Source of the DNA: Synechococcus sp. UW105
Lineage (GTDB): Bacteria > Cyanobacteriota > Cyanobacteriia > PCC-6307 > Cyanobiaceae
DNA: 64,000 bases
Reading direction: 5' to 3'
Assembly: GCF_900473935.1 (NCBI RefSeq)
Contig: NZ_UCNN01000015.1
Span: forward strand, 1-64,000
Shown: positions 9,303 to 17,881 of the stretch, in pieces
How the letters are laid out: every line of letters begins with the position of its first letter
Position numbering within the stretch: the stretch's first letter is position 1
The notes under the pieces: generated by a model
Told to the model about the DNA's origin: nothing
The model's input: the letters and a program-made list of their open reading frames with translations, nothing else
The model's database searches: none
Made by a program: the position numbers and the translations under genes

Positions 9303-10145
9303 TCAGTGATCAGTGGGTTGCATCGGCCCGTGCAGGTTACCGGTCCTGAACTGTTGGACGTAAGGGTTATCGCTTCGGCGGTACTCGTCGATCGATCCAT
9401 CCCAGCGAAACTGACCGCCATACAGCAGTACGACCCGCTCAGCCGTGCGCTCAATCGTGCTGTGAACATGGCTCACCACAACCGAACAGCCGTTGGCAAC
9501 AGCAGTGGTCTTCACAATCAGATCCTCAATCCGGGTGCAAGCAACGGGATCGAGACCGGCCGTGGGCTCGTCGTAGAGCATCAGCGGCATGGCCTCCGCA
9601 TCCCGATCGGGATCATCCACAAGAGCCCGGGCAAAGCTGACACGTTTCTGCATGCCACCGCTGAGCTGACCAGGGAATTGGTCTGCCACATCGTGCAGGC
9701 CCACCGCTTCCAGACAGGCCATCACCCGTTCGCGAATCTGACTGGGCTTAAAGCGCCCGAGCCGCATCAATAAAAAGCCGACGTTTTCCTCCACCGTGAG
9801 CGAAGCCAAGAGCGCCGGGTTCTGGAACACCAGGCGCACATCCTTGGGATAACGCTGATCGAGGCGCAAATAATCCTGAGGCTCGCCGAACAATCGCAGC
9901 TCCCCAGCCGTGGGCAACTGCAGACCAGCCAATAAGCGCAACACAGTTGATTTGCCTGCGCCGGAGGGGCCAACAACCGCAAGCCGCTGTCCAGGCTCCA
10001 TCCTCAAATCAACCCGATCGAGCACGGGCCGCGCTCCCCACTGCATCGTGAGTTTGCGCATCTCCACCACGGGATGGTGCGCTGAAGGAGTTGAGCTCGC
10101 CGTCAGGCTTTGCACGCGAAGAAGAAAACGGTGCTTGAGCCCCAT
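9303..10145 (-). CDS. ABC transporter ATPase, MlaF/TGD3-like
   Basis: 280 residues. It has Walker A GPSGAGKST (residues 59-67), a Q-loop at LVFQNPAL, signature LSGGMQKRVSFARAL, Walker B PLMLYDEPTAGLDP and switch His in VVSHVHST. The signature LSGGMQKRV and the phrase DEPTAGLDP are typical of the MlaF group of lipid-transport ATPases. It precedes the MCE-domain gene in the same operon, which supports this family assignment. The permease subunit is presumably encoded elsewhere, as is common in cyanobacteria. It is divergent from the YvcK-like gene. Confidence 0.9.
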   Translation of the reverse strand: MGLKHRFLLRVQSLTASSTPSAHHPVVEMRKLTMQWGARPVLDRVDLRMEPGQRLAVVGPSGAGKSTVLRLLAGLQLPTAGELRLFGEPQDYLRLDQRYPKDVRLVFQNPALLASLTVEENVGFLLMRLGRFKPSQIRERVMACLEAVGLHDVADQFPGQLSGGMQKRVSFARALVDDPDRDAEAMPLMLYDEPTAGLDPVACTRIEDLIVKTTAVANGCSVVVSHVHSTIERTAERVVLLYGGQFRWDGSIDEYRRSDNPYVQQFRTGNLHGPMQPTDH

Positions 10146-10259
10146 CCTGCATGCTTTTGCAAGGGGGGTGATGGATCCTGGCCACTTCCGTACAGTTCAG
10201 GAAGCCCTGCCGATGCCGCCCAGCTGTTGAGCTCGCCTAACCCTTCATCACGGCCCAGG

Positions 10260-11660
10260 ATGAGGCGCAGCAGCCGCACAGACAGGCTGCGTGGGCTGCA
10301 ATCAGAACGGCAACGCGATCTGATGAACCGGTCGCGCCGGGCCGTGCGCTGGCTACAACCAGGTCTAGTGGTGAAGCGCTGGCTGCTCACCTCCAGTGTT
10401 GGGCTGATGCTGGCATTGCTGGGTGCAGCAGTGTGGGCTGACCTGCAGCCGATTTACTGGATGCTGTGGGCCATCCAGGAATCACTGGGCTGGATCACGC
10501 GAGTCCTGCCGCGCGAAGTGACGGGTCCCCTTGTCGTGCTTATCGGCATCGGCCTGCTCTTATGGGGCCAGAGCCGCAGCTTCGGGTCAATTCAGCAGGC
10601 TCTTGCGCCCGAGAAAGACACGGTGCTGGTGGATGCGCTGCGGGCCAAAAGCCGACTTAACCGCGGCCCGAACATTGTTGCCATTGGTGGCGGCACAGGC
10701 CTTTCCACCCTGCTCAGCGGGCTGAAGCGCTACAGCTCGAATATCACGGCCATCGTCACCGTGGCCGATGACGGCGGCAGCAGCGGTGTGCTGCGCAGGG
10801 AACTGGGCGTGCAGCCACCCGGCGACATCCGCAACTGTCTTGCCGCCCTATCGACAGAGGAACCACTGCTCACCCGCCTGTTCCAATATCGATTTTCGGC
10901 AGGCGGGGGCCTAGAAGGCCACAGCTTCGGGAACCTATTCCTGTCGGCACTCACAGCGATCACCGGCAGCCTGGAAACAGCCATCACCGCGTCCAGTCGC
11001 GTTTTGGCCGTCCAAGGTCAAGTCGTGCCAGCGACCAACGTGGATGTGCGCCTCTGGGCCGAACTGGAAAACGGCCAACGCATCGAAGGGGAGTCGGCCA
11101 TTGGCCATGCACCAAGCCCAATCGTGCGGCTGGGTTGCCTACCGGAACAACCACCGGCCCTACCGCGAGCCCTCGAAGCCATTGCCCATGCGGATCTGAT
11201 CCTGCTCGGCCCCGGCAGCCTCTACACCTCGCTCCTTCCCAACCTGCTTGTGCCCGAACTGGTGACGGCCATTCAGCGCAGCAGGGCTCCTCGGCTGTAC
11301 ATCTGCAATCTGATGACACAACCAGGCGAAACCGACGGGCTGGATGTGAGCGGCCACCTGCGAGCCATCGAAGCCCAGCTCGCAAGCCTTGGGGTGAGTA
11401 AACGCTTGTTCACGGCAGTGCTGGCTCAAGAAGACTTACCCGAATCACCCCTGATTACCCACTACCGATCCCGGGGAGCAGAACCCGTGCTGTGCAATCG
11501 CCGGGCACTGCAGACAGAGGGCTATGAGGTGATGGAAGCGCCACTGCAAGGAAGCAGGCCCACGGCCACGCTGCGCCATGACCCCCGCAGCCTGGCGCTT
11601 GGAGTGATGCGCTTCTACCGCAAACAAAAGTCCGACAAGCAAGCAGGACAAGGTCAATAA
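10260..11660 (+). CDS. YvcK/CofD-like protein with N-terminal membrane segments
   Basis: 466 residues from ATG 10260; the longer open frame from 10110 would overlap the divergent ATPase gene and is unlikely. After two N-terminal hydrophobic segments (about 40-65 and 80-105) comes a Rossmann-like core beginning NIVAIGGGTGLSTLLSGLK (glycine motif about residue 143), then ADDGGSSGVLRRELG, PPGDIRNCLAAL and GHSFGNLFL, all conserved in the YvcK family. YvcK proteins bind UDP-sugars and are needed for cell-wall and carbon homeostasis in Bacillus. The CofD relatives are phospholactate transferases. Cyanobacteria lack F420 synthesis of the archaeal type, so the YvcK-like role is more likely. The exact function is not established here. 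Confidence 0.85.
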   Translation: MRRSSRTDRLRGLQSERQRDLMNRSRRAVRWLQPGLVVKRWLLTSSVGLMLALLGAAVWADLQPIYWMLWAIQESLGWITRVLPREVTGPLVVLIGIGLLLWGQSRSFGSIQQALAPEKDTVLVDALRAKSRLNRGPNIVAIGGGTGLSTLLSGLKRYSSNITAIVTVADDGGSSGVLRRELGVQPPGDIRNCLAALSTEEPLLTRLFQYRFSAGGGLEGHSFGNLFLSALTAITGSLETAITASSRVLAVQGQVVPATNVDVRLWAELENGQRIEGESAIGHAPSPIVRLGCLPEQPPALPRALEAIAHADLILLGPGSLYTSLLPNLLVPELVTAIQRSRAPRLYICNLMTQPGETDGLDVSGHLRAIEAQLASLGVSKRLFTAVLAQEDLPESPLITHYRSRGAEPVLCNRRALQTEGYEVMEAPLQGSRPTATLRHDPRSLALGVMRFYRKQKSDKQAGQGQ

Positions 11661-12023
11661 AAACGACCCGGCCCAGAAACAAGCGAGTGAACTAAACCGA
11701 AAAAACCTGCAAGAAAAAAAGGGGGCAATGTGAATCACACCTGAAGTCAAAAGAGACCAAAAAGAAAACACCAGCCCCCCCTCAGACCCTGCTAAAATCT
11801 TTCGTGCCCTCTAGACAAGAAGGATACAAGAAGAACGAATACAACGACTGGGAGGAGATCAACACCTATCAATCACCCATTTCGTCCTTACCACAATCAA
11901 TACTTGAATGATGATTTTACCGTAGCTATTTCCATCAACGAGTGCAGAGCATCGACGAGCCGTGAGCGCTCTCCGCCTGCCGGCTCGAAAACATTCTCAA
12001 CCAAGCAATCAAGTCGAACCCAA
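11661..12023. other. Convergent intergenic region with a GC-rich hairpin
   Basis: 363 bases lie between the stop of the YvcK-like gene and the stop of ndhJ. I see no credible gene. An inverted repeat is present: CGAGCCG (11956-11962) and CGGCTCG (11981-11987), enclosing the palindrome GAGCGCTC (11964-11971). It lies about 37 bases past the ndhJ stop on the minus strand. It may end ndh transcription, but it has no clear T-tract on that strand. Confidence 0.5.
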
Positions 12024-12581
12024 TCAATAGGCGTCCTGCATTTCGTAAAAGTCAGGCTGCACATAATCCTTGCGCAGAGGCCAGCCCTTCCAATCCTCCG
12101 GCATCAATAAGCGCTTGGGATGGGGATGGCCATCAAAACGAATGCCAAACATGTCGAAGGTTTCACGCTCCTGCCAATCCGCGCCACGGAAGAGGCCGTA
12201 AAGCGAGGGCAGATGGGGCTCGCCTTCGCGGGAAAGGAACACCTTGAGCCGCACTTCACGCACCTGGTCAACATTGCCCTCCACCACTTCGGCCATCGCC
12301 ACCAAGTGATAAAAACAGACAAGCCGTTGCCCCGGACCTTCGTCGTAACCGCCCTGGCACTGGAGATAGTCGAATCCATACCCTTTCAAGGCTGCAGCAA
12401 TCACAGGCAGAAACATCGGTTCAATCCCGATGGTTTCCACACCAACATGATCAGCTGGCAACAGCTCATGCTCGAAGCCTTGTTGCTGCAGCCACAAACT
12501 CACAGGGCCACGTTCGCGCGCAGCTGGAAGCTGGCTCTCTTCAGAAGTGCTCGCTGCGGAAGACTTAGGCGTTTCACTCAT
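12024..12581 (-). CDS. ndhJ: NAD(P)H-quinone oxidoreductase subunit J
   Basis: 185 residues. This is the peripheral-arm 30-kDa-type subunit of the NDH-1 complex, which in cyanobacteria accepts electrons from ferredoxin for cyclic flow and respiration. The signature region [40 protein letters not shown] is the NuoC/NdhJ hallmark. The N-terminal ~30 residues are Ser/Glu-rich and variable. It is the last gene of ndhC-ndhK-ndhJ, 11 bases after ndhK, so it is co-transcribed. Confidence 0.95.
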   Translation of the reverse strand: MSETPKSSAASTSEESQLPAARERGPVSLWLQQQGFEHELLPADHVGVETIGIEPMFLPVIAAALKGYGFDYLQCQGGYDEGPGQRLVCFYHLVAMAEVVEGNVDQVREVRLKVFLSREGEPHLPSLYGLFRGADWQERETFDMFGIRFDGHPHPKRLLMPEDWKGWPLRKDYVQPDFYEMQDAY

Positions 12582-12592
12582 GGCAATAGCGC

Positions 12593-13360
12593 TCAGGAGG
12601 CAGAAGAGTCAGTCGAAGGCGATTCCGCAGGGGCTGACGCAGGGGTGGAGAATGCTGGCATGGGGAGACCTGCGCCGGGCTGCAAGGCTGCAATTTGGGT
12701 TTCAGCTTGAAGGTATGCCCCGGTCACGATCGGCTCAACCGGCTTCATGGCATGTTTCACCGTGCAATAGCGATGCGTTTGCTCCAACTGGCGCCGATCA
12801 CTGACTGACTCATTCGAAACTTTTTTTCGCAACTTGATCACCGCATCAAAGATCGCTTCCGGCCGAGGCGGGCACCCAGGCAGATACAGATCCACGGGGA
12901 TCAGCTTGTCAACACCGCGGACCGCCGTCGTGGAGTCGGCGCTGAACATGCCACCGGTAATCGTGCATGCACCCATTGCAATCACATATTTGGGTTCTGG
13001 CATTTGCTCATAGAGCCGGACCAGAGCGGGAGCCATCTTCATCGTCACCGTTCCGGCCACGATCAGAAGGTCCGCCTGACGGGGTGAACTGCGAGGCACC
13101 AAACCGAACCGGTCAAAGTCAAAACGGGAGCCAATCAGGGCCGCAAATTCGATGAAGCAACAAGCTGTGCCATACAACAAAGGCCAAAGGCTGCTCAGTC
13201 GGGCCCAGTTATGCAGGTCATCAAGGCTGGTGAGGATGACGTTCTCACTTAGATCAGACGTGACAGTGGGAGCTGAGTCAGCGGCTCCAGCCACAGGGCC
13301 ACAGCTGGCAGCCCGCAGATCACGAACAGCTGAGATTGAAGGGGACGTTGATTCAGGCAT
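12593..13360 (-). CDS. ndhK: NAD(P)H-quinone oxidoreductase subunit K
   Basis: 255 residues. It carries the terminal 4Fe-4S cluster N2, which passes electrons to plastoquinone. The four ligands are visible as Cys67 and Cys68 (GTACCFIE), Cys132 (MGACTITGG) and Cys163 (LPGCPPRPE). N-terminal (about 1-38) and C-terminal (about 195-255) extensions are Ala/Ser/Pro-rich and low in conservation, longer than in bacterial NuoB. The start ATG at 13360 lies 3 bases after the ndhC stop, as in other cyanobacteria where these genes are tightly coupled. Confidence 0.96.
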   Translation of the reverse strand: MPESTSPSISAVRDLRAASCGPVAGAADSAPTVTSDLSENVILTSLDDLHNWARLSSLWPLLYGTACCFIEFAALIGSRFDFDRFGLVPRSSPRQADLLIVAGTVTMKMAPALVRLYEQMPEPKYVIAMGACTITGGMFSADSTTAVRGVDKLIPVDLYLPGCPPRPEAIFDAVIKLRKKVSNESVSDRRQLEQTHRYCTVKHAMKPVEPIVTGAYLQAETQIAALQPGAGLPMPAFSTPASAPAESPSTDSSAS

Positions 13361-13363
13361 CAG

Positions 13364-13726
13364 TCAGCTCCACTCAAGGGCGCCTTTGCGCCAGGCATAG
13401 GCCAGCGCCACAAGCAGGATGGCAATAAAAATGAGGGCCTCGATAAAGGCCAACAAACCAAGGCGATGGAATGCCACGGCCCAGGGATACAGGAAGACGG
13501 TCTCGACATCGAAGATGACGAAGACCAGCGCAAACATGTAGTAGCGGATGTTGAACTGAATCCAGGCACCACCGATGGGCTCCATGCCCGATTCGTAAGT
13601 GATCTCACGCTCACCTTGCTGACTGCGAGGGGCGAGAAGCTTGTTGGTGATCAACGCCAACACTGGCACCGCTGCTGCAATCAGCAGGAAGCCCAGAAAG
13701 GCGTCGTAACCCGGCAGCGCAAACAT
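13364..13726 (-). CDS. ndhC: NAD(P)H-quinone oxidoreductase subunit 3
   Basis: 120 residues from ATG 13726; a longer open frame to 13768 adds 14 poorly hydrophobic residues and is unlikely. Three transmembrane helices are apparent. The conserved loop [22 protein letters not shown] is the NuoA/NdhC hallmark that reaches the quinone site, except that the usual Cys of ESGxxP loops in some homologues is Met here. [15 protein letters not shown] is likewise typical. It is the first gene of the ndhC-K-J operon and divergent from rubA, 87 bases apart, so both promoters should lie in 13727-13813. Confidence 0.96.
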   Translation of the reverse strand: MFALPGYDAFLGFLLIAAAVPVLALITNKLLAPRSQQGEREITYESGMEPIGGAWIQFNIRYYMFALVFVIFDVETVFLYPWAVAFHRLGLLAFIEALIFIAILLVALAYAWRKGALEWS

Positions 13727-13813
13727 GAATGAGCCCGACCTAAGCGTCAGTCTGGCATTCGCCAGCACCTGACTGCCGCCCCCGATAGAGTCTCATGACC
13801 CAGAGAAGCAGCA

Positions 13814-14269
13814 GTGAGTGACGAGATTTCTGGACCCAAGGCTGCTGCTCCGGCTGAGGCATCCGGCACAGAAGCTGAGGTCGTCAGCACAACGGTGACT
13901 GCCACTGAGTCATCGACCACCGAGTCTTCAACCGCCGAAGCATCGACCACCGATCCGCGCACCCATCGCTTTGAGTGCCGCAGCTGTGGCTATGTGTACG
14001 ACCCCGCCGAAGGGGTAAAAAAGCTTGGAATCGATTCGGGTACAGCCTTTGAAGACCTCGACGCCATTCGTTTCCGCTGTCCGGTGTGCCGCAGCAAGGT
14101 GGGCGCCTTCCGAGATATTGGCCCTTCCACGAAGCCCAGCGGATTCGAGGAAAACCTCAACTACGGCCTTGGGGTCAATCGCCTCACACCAGGTCAAAAA
14201 AATGTGCTGATCTTCGGCAGCATGGCTCTGGCCTTTGCCTTTTTCCTCTCCCTTTATTCCCTGCGCTGA
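13814..14269 (+). CDS. rubA: Membrane-anchored rubredoxin
   Basis: 151 residues, GTG start. The rubredoxin iron site has ligands Cys55 and Cys58 (CRSCGY) and Cys89 and Cys92 (CPVCRS). A C-terminal transmembrane helix spans about 129-149. RubA is a thylakoid protein needed for assembly of photosystem II, and in many organisms of photosystem I as well. The N-terminal ~48 residues are an unusual Ser/Thr/Glu/Ala-rich tail, longer than in typical RubA proteins. It heads the rubA-ycf48-psbEFLJ block, which is conserved across cyanobacteria and supports the assignment. The in-frame sequence gives no ATG upstream; a nearby ATG at 13796 is in another frame and stops quickly. Confidence 0.94.
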   Translation: MSDEISGPKAAAPAEASGTEAEVVSTTVTATESSTTESSTAEASTTDPRTHRFECRSCGYVYDPAEGVKKLGIDSGTAFEDLDAIRFRCPVCRSKVGAFRDIGPSTKPSGFEENLNYGLGVNRLTPGQKNVLIFGSMALAFAFFLSLYSLR

Positions 14270-14309
14270 TCGCATCACTGCCATCCAGCCTGCACTCCTG
14301 TTGTTCCCC

Positions 14310-15302
14310 ATGAAGCGCCTATTCAAACCCTTGATCCAGCTGCTGCTGGTGGCCTGCCTCGGCCTTGGCCTCGGAGGTTGCGTAGCAACACGTCTGGCAG
14401 CGGCGGAGACCAGCCCCTGGCAGGCCATTGCCCTCGACACCCAGTCCAATCCCCTGGATGTGGCGTTCACGGACGCCAACCACGGCTTCCTTGTCGGCAG
14501 CAACCGCATGATCCTGGAGACCCAAGACGGGGGTGAGAGCTGGAGCGAACGCAGCCTGGACCTACCTGAAGAAGAGAATTTCAGACTGATCAGCATCGAT
14601 TTCGACGGTCAGGACGGCTGGCTTGCTGGTCAGCCGGGCCTGCTGATGCACACCAGCGATGGCGGCAGCAACTGGACCCGACTCTTTCTTGACACCAAAC
14701 TCCCAGGTGAGCCTTATCTGATTACAGCCCTTGGCCGGAATCAGGCTGAACTCGCCACCAACGTTGGGGCTGTTTATCAAACCTCTGACGGAGGCGGCAG
14801 TTGGGATGCCGAAGTCAGCGACGCCGCTGGAGCGGTCCGAGATTTGCGCCGCAGTGACGATGGCCGCTACATGAGCGTCAGCAGCCTGGGCAACTTTTAC
14901 GCCAGCTGGGATCCCGGTCAGTCCGTCTGGCAGGTGCATCAACGGGTGAGCAGCCAACGCCTACAGAGCATCGGGTACCAGCCAGACGGCCACCTTTGGA
15001 TGCTGGCCCGTGGTGCGCAAATCCGTCTGAATGATGACGCCGACAACTACGAGAGCTGGGGCAAGCCCATCGTGCCAATCACGAATGGATACGGCTATCT
15101 CGATCTGACCTGGACCCCAGACGGCGCCATCTGGGCTGCCGGCGGCAACGGCACTCTGCTCGTCAGCAACGACGGTGGGCAGAGCTGGCAAAGGGACCCT
15201 GTTGGCGCAAAGCAACCCAGCAACTTCACTCGCTTCGCGATGGTGGACGGGAAAGGGTTCGTGCTTGGCGAGAGAGGCGTTCTGCTGCGCTGGGTGGGCT
15301 GA
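14310..15302 (+). CDS. ycf48: Photosystem II assembly factor Ycf48 (Hcf136)
   Basis: 330 residues from ATG 14310; the frame is open to 14235, but that extension overlaps rubA. The signal peptide ends in a lipobox with Cys24 (GLGLGGC), so this is probably a thylakoid-lumen lipoprotein. The body is a seven-bladed propeller built of BNR-like units with repeated DGGxSW sequences (for example TQDGGESW, TSDGGSNW, TSDGGGSW, SNDGGQSW). Ycf48 helps insert pigments and D1 early in photosystem II assembly. Position between rubA and psbE is the canonical cyanobacterial arrangement. Confidence 0.95.
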   Translation: MKRLFKPLIQLLLVACLGLGLGGCVATRLAAAETSPWQAIALDTQSNPLDVAFTDANHGFLVGSNRMILETQDGGESWSERSLDLPEEENFRLISIDFDGQDGWLAGQPGLLMHTSDGGSNWTRLFLDTKLPGEPYLITALGRNQAELATNVGAVYQTSDGGGSWDAEVSDAAGAVRDLRRSDDGRYMSVSSLGNFYASWDPGQSVWQVHQRVSSQRLQSIGYQPDGHLWMLARGAQIRLNDDADNYESWGKPIVPITNGYGYLDLTWTPDGAIWAAGGNGTLLVSNDGGQSWQRDPVGAKQPSNFTRFAMVDGKGFVLGERGVLLRWVG

Positions 15303-15404
15303 TCCAACACCACCCAGCCCACAACTCTGTGTAACCAACAGAGGCAAGAGGCCCCGAGGATCGGACCCAGCCCTTAAGATCATCAAGCTGATACGCCCGA
15401 AGCC

Positions 15405-15653
15405 ATGGCTGCCGGCTCCACCGGGGAACGCCCGTTTTTTGAGATCATCACCAGCATCCGTTACTGGGTGATCCACGCTGTGACACTGCCTGCGATTTTC
15501 CTCGCCGGCTTCCTGTTCGTGTCCACTGGCCTGGCCTACGACGCCTTTGGCACTCCTCGTCCTGATGCTTATTTTCAGGCGAGCGAGAGCAAAGCACCAG
15601 TTGTGAGCCAGCGATACGAAGGCAAGTCCCAACTCGACGTTCGCCTGAAATAA
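15405..15653 (+). CDS. psbE: Cytochrome b559 subunit alpha
   Basis: 82 residues. One transmembrane helix carries the haem-ligand His24 ([11 protein letters not shown]), followed by the lumenal tail conserved in PsbE (GTPRPDAYF and [11 protein letters not shown]). It forms the photosystem II reaction-centre cytochrome with PsbF. It is the first gene of psbEFLJ; the 102 bases upstream probably hold the operon promoter, although I could not define -35 and -10 elements. Confidence 0.98.
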   Translation: MAAGSTGERPFFEIITSIRYWVIHAVTLPAIFLAGFLFVSTGLAYDAFGTPRPDAYFQASESKAPVVSQRYEGKSQLDVRLK

Positions 15654-15656
15654 ATC

Positions 15657-15794
15657 ATGACGCAGTCCCCTACAACCTCCACACCGCGCAACTACCCGAT
15701 TTTCACGGTGCGTTGGCTGGCCCTTCACACCCTCGGAGTGCCTACGGTGTTTTTCCTTGGCGCCCTTGCTGCCATGCAGTTTATTCGCCGCTGA
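15657..15794 (+). CDS. psbF: Cytochrome b559 subunit beta
   Basis: 45 residues. One transmembrane helix with haem-ligand His24 in [19 protein letters not shown], ending FIRR as in all PsbF proteins. The start lies 3 bases after the psbE stop. Confidence 0.98.
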   Translation: MTQSPTTSTPRNYPIFTVRWLALHTLGVPTVFFLGALAAMQFIRR

Positions 15795-15817
15795 TCACCT
15801 CACAGATCTGAGACACC

Positions 15818-15937
15818 ATGGAGCGCAACAACAATCCGAACAGCCTTCCTGTTGAGCTGAACCGCACCAGCCTGTACCTGGGCCTGTTGTTCATCTTCAC
15901 CTGCGGGATTCTGTTCTCCAGCTACTTCTTCAACTGA
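15818..15937 (+). CDS. psbL: Photosystem II protein L
   Basis: 39 residues, the normal length. Polar N-terminus ([20 protein letters not shown]) then one transmembrane helix ending SSYFFN, the invariant PsbL C-terminus. It lies at the photosystem II monomer interface and supports QA function. It is the third gene of psbEFLJ, 23 bases after psbF. Confidence 0.98.
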   Translation: MERNNNPNSLPVELNRTSLYLGLLFIFTCGILFSSYFFN

Positions 15938-15948
15938 GGAACTGATTC

Positions 15949-16149
15949 ATGAGCGGCAAAAAATCCAATCTTCCTGACGGTCGCATTCCTGATCGTCTCC
16001 CTGACGGTCGTCCTGCAGTCGCATGGCGGTCTCGCTGGACCGAAGGAACTCTTCCTCTTTGGCTAGTAGCCACAGCTGGAGGGATGGCTGTTCTTTTCGT
16101 CGTCGGCCTCTTTTTCTACGGTTCCTATACCGGAGTCGGTTCCGCCTGA
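15949..16149 (+). CDS. psbJ: Photosystem II protein J
   Basis: 66 residues. The single transmembrane helix [20 protein letters not shown] followed by [10 protein letters not shown] is the PsbJ hallmark. The N-terminal part, with a [21 protein letters not shown] segment, is longer than the ~40-residue chloroplast version; similar extensions occur in marine picocyanobacteria. A GAGGA ribosome binding site overlaps the psbL stop. It is the last gene of the operon and is followed by a terminator. Confidence 0.96.
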   Translation: MSGKKSNLPDGRIPDRLPDGRPAVAWRSRWTEGTLPLWLVATAGGMAVLFVVGLFFYGSYTGVGSA

Positions 16150-16187
16150 ATTCATTACAGCGAAGACTGTCAAACATTTCGCATCCA

Positions 16188-16219
16188 CCCCCCTGTGCTG
16201 TTTTAGCCAGGGGTTTTTT
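16188..16219 (+). terminator. Rho-independent terminator of the psbEFLJ operon
   Basis: CCCCTG (16190-16195) pairs with CAGGGG (16208-16213), extended inside by GCT with AGC, and is followed by six T. It lies about 40 bases past the psbJ stop. Confidence 0.85.
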
Positions 16220-16334
16220 GATGGGAGCGTTCTATGCGTATCCGGCATCGCTTAGGACACTCACCGTAGCGACGCACACTCTTAGAGCCGAGCCCTTAAG
16301 CCATACATTTAGAAAAGGCATACCAGTGGATTCC

Positions 16335-16803
16335 ATGGTTGATGCGTCGACAGGTTCAATGCAATCTTCAACCTCCGCACCAACCCAGCACCCCAAGCTC
16401 CGGCCCAAGCGGCGTGAACTTTTTTGCCCCGCCCATCCGGAGCAGCGCGTCGAAGAAAACGCCAAAAAATACTTTCTGCACCTGGCTGCAGCCTGAGCAA
16501 CTGCAGCATCGGGGCATGTCAGCCAAGCGAGCTCGCTTAGTGATCAACGCTTATCCAGTGTTTGTACTGAGCGATGAGTGGTTGGAAGAGTTGTTTTGTC
16601 TCAAGTGCGGCTGCAGCCATTGGTGCCACATCACTAGGCACGACCGGGTATCCCACAGCGTGCGCTGGTCGCCGCGAGATCTCTGGGAGCATGTAGCCCA
16701 TGTCGATCCCAATGCCGCCAACCCTACAGTCAGTGAGTAGACACACCGCCACGCTCGCCGTACCCAGATCAAACGGGTCGACGGCAAACGCTTCTTCGTG
16801 TGA
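16335..16803 (+). pseudogene. Broken conserved gene for a small Cys-containing protein (frameshift plus stop)
   Basis: Two overlapping frames together read as one protein of about 155 residues. Frame A runs from ATG 16335 through RRELFCPAHPEQRVEENAKKYFLHL to a TGA at 16494-16496. Frame B (+1) picks up at about 16484 with PEQLQHRGMSAKRARLVINAYPV and LEELFCLKCGCSHWCHI, then meets TAG at 16738-16740. Past the TAG the same frame continues HARRTQIKRVDGKRFFV to TGA at 16801-16803. The paired Cys motifs (FCPAHP, CLKCGC) suggest a zinc ribbon. The style matches a conserved hypothetical protein of marine picocyanobacteria as I remember it, where the break positions read through. Sequencing error could explain the frameshift but not easily the TAG as well. 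It converges with the epimerase gene. Confidence 0.6.
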
Positions 16804-16821
16804 AGCCCACCGGAATAGAAC

Positions 16822-17856
16822 TCAAACACCGTAGTAGCTGCGATACCAGTCGGCAAAGCGTTGCACCCCCTCTTCAATGGGGGTAGCGGGCTTGAACCCC
16901 ACCCACTCTTCCAAGGCGGCGGTGTTAGCGGCGGTGGCTACCACGTCACCAGGCTGCATCGGCTGAAAATCCTTCACAGCCTCACGGCCGAGGGCCTGCT
17001 CCATCACCTCAATGAAGCGCATTAACGGAGTGGGCTGGCTGTTGCCGATATTGAATACCCGATGGGCAGCCGCAGCGGTGGCGGGATCAGGGGCCAGGGG
17101 ATCAAAGGCTTGATTAGCCATCGCTGGCTTATCGCAACAGCGCAGGACCCCCTCAACGATGTCGTCGATGTAAGTGAAATCTCGCTGCATCTTGCCATGG
17201 TTAAACACCTTAATTGGGTCGCCGGCCAGGATCGCTTTGGCGAACAACATCGGCGCCATATCCGGCCGGCCCCAGGGGCCATACACCGTGAAGAAGCGAA
17301 GACCCGTCGCCGGTAGACCGTAGAGATGGCTGTAAGTGTGTGCCATCAGCTCGTTGGCCTTTTTGCTAGCCGCATAGAGACTCACCGGGTGATTCACTGC
17401 CTGCCGCTCATCGAACGGCAAGTTGCGATTGCCGCCATACACGGAGCTGCTTGAGGCGTACACCAAGTTCTCCACACTGTGGTGACGACAACCCTCAAGG
17501 ATGTTTCCGAAGCCCACCAGGTTGCTCTGGATGTAGGCCGCAGGGTTTTCGAGCGAATAACGCACACCAGCTTGGGCCGCCAGATTCACCACCACCCTGG
17601 GGCGTTCACTCGCAAAGACACCGAGGAGGGACTCTCCATCTTCCAGAGCCATGCATTCAAAACGCCAGGCCTCAGCTGGAGCCATCGCCTTGATCTGGGC
17701 CAGCCTTGCCTGCTTCAGGGCCGGATCGTAATAGGTGTTGAGGTTATCAATGCCAATCACACGATCTCCCCGTTCCAGCAGCCGCTGGCAGAGAGCGGCT
17801 CCGATAAAACCGGCTGCACCGGTCACCAGAGTCGGACGGGAGGAAGACAAGGGCAT
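16822..17856 (-). CDS. UDP-glucuronate 4-epimerase-like NAD-dependent epimerase
   Basis: 344 residues from ATG 17856; a GTG at 17904 would overlap the upstream gene. Short-chain dehydrogenase fold: NAD motif GAAGFIG (13-19), catalytic SSSSVYGG and YAASKKANE (YxxxK). The phrase GIDNLNTYYDPALKQARL and the RFFTVYGPWGRPDMAPMLFAKAI stretch are typical of the group that converts UDP-glucuronate to UDP-galacturonate (CapI/Gla type). The gene is 25 bases downstream of UDP-glucose 6-dehydrogenase on the same strand, which supplies UDP-glucuronate, so substrate and context agree. Confidence 0.88.
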   Translation of the reverse strand: MPLSSSRPTLVTGAAGFIGAALCQRLLERGDRVIGIDNLNTYYDPALKQARLAQIKAMAPAEAWRFECMALEDGESLLGVFASERPRVVVNLAAQAGVRYSLENPAAYIQSNLVGFGNILEGCRHHSVENLVYASSSSVYGGNRNLPFDERQAVNHPVSLYAASKKANELMAHTYSHLYGLPATGLRFFTVYGPWGRPDMAPMLFAKAILAGDPIKVFNHGKMQRDFTYIDDIVEGVLRCCDKPAMANQAFDPLAPDPATAAAAHRVFNIGNSQPTPLMRFIEVMEQALGREAVKDFQPMQPGDVVATAANTAALEEWVGFKPATPIEEGVQRFADWYRSYYGV

Positions 17857-17881
17857 CAGACCAACTGCTGAGAGTAAAAGA

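Noticed and set aside
10110-10259. Longer N-terminus for the YvcK-like gene
   Set aside because: It overlaps the divergent ATPase start and has no conserved sequence; ATG 10260 is better.
11445-11771. 108-codon minus-strand frame with membrane-like sequence
   Set aside because: It lies over the 3' end of the YvcK-like gene and runs into a purine-rich spacer; no start context or family.
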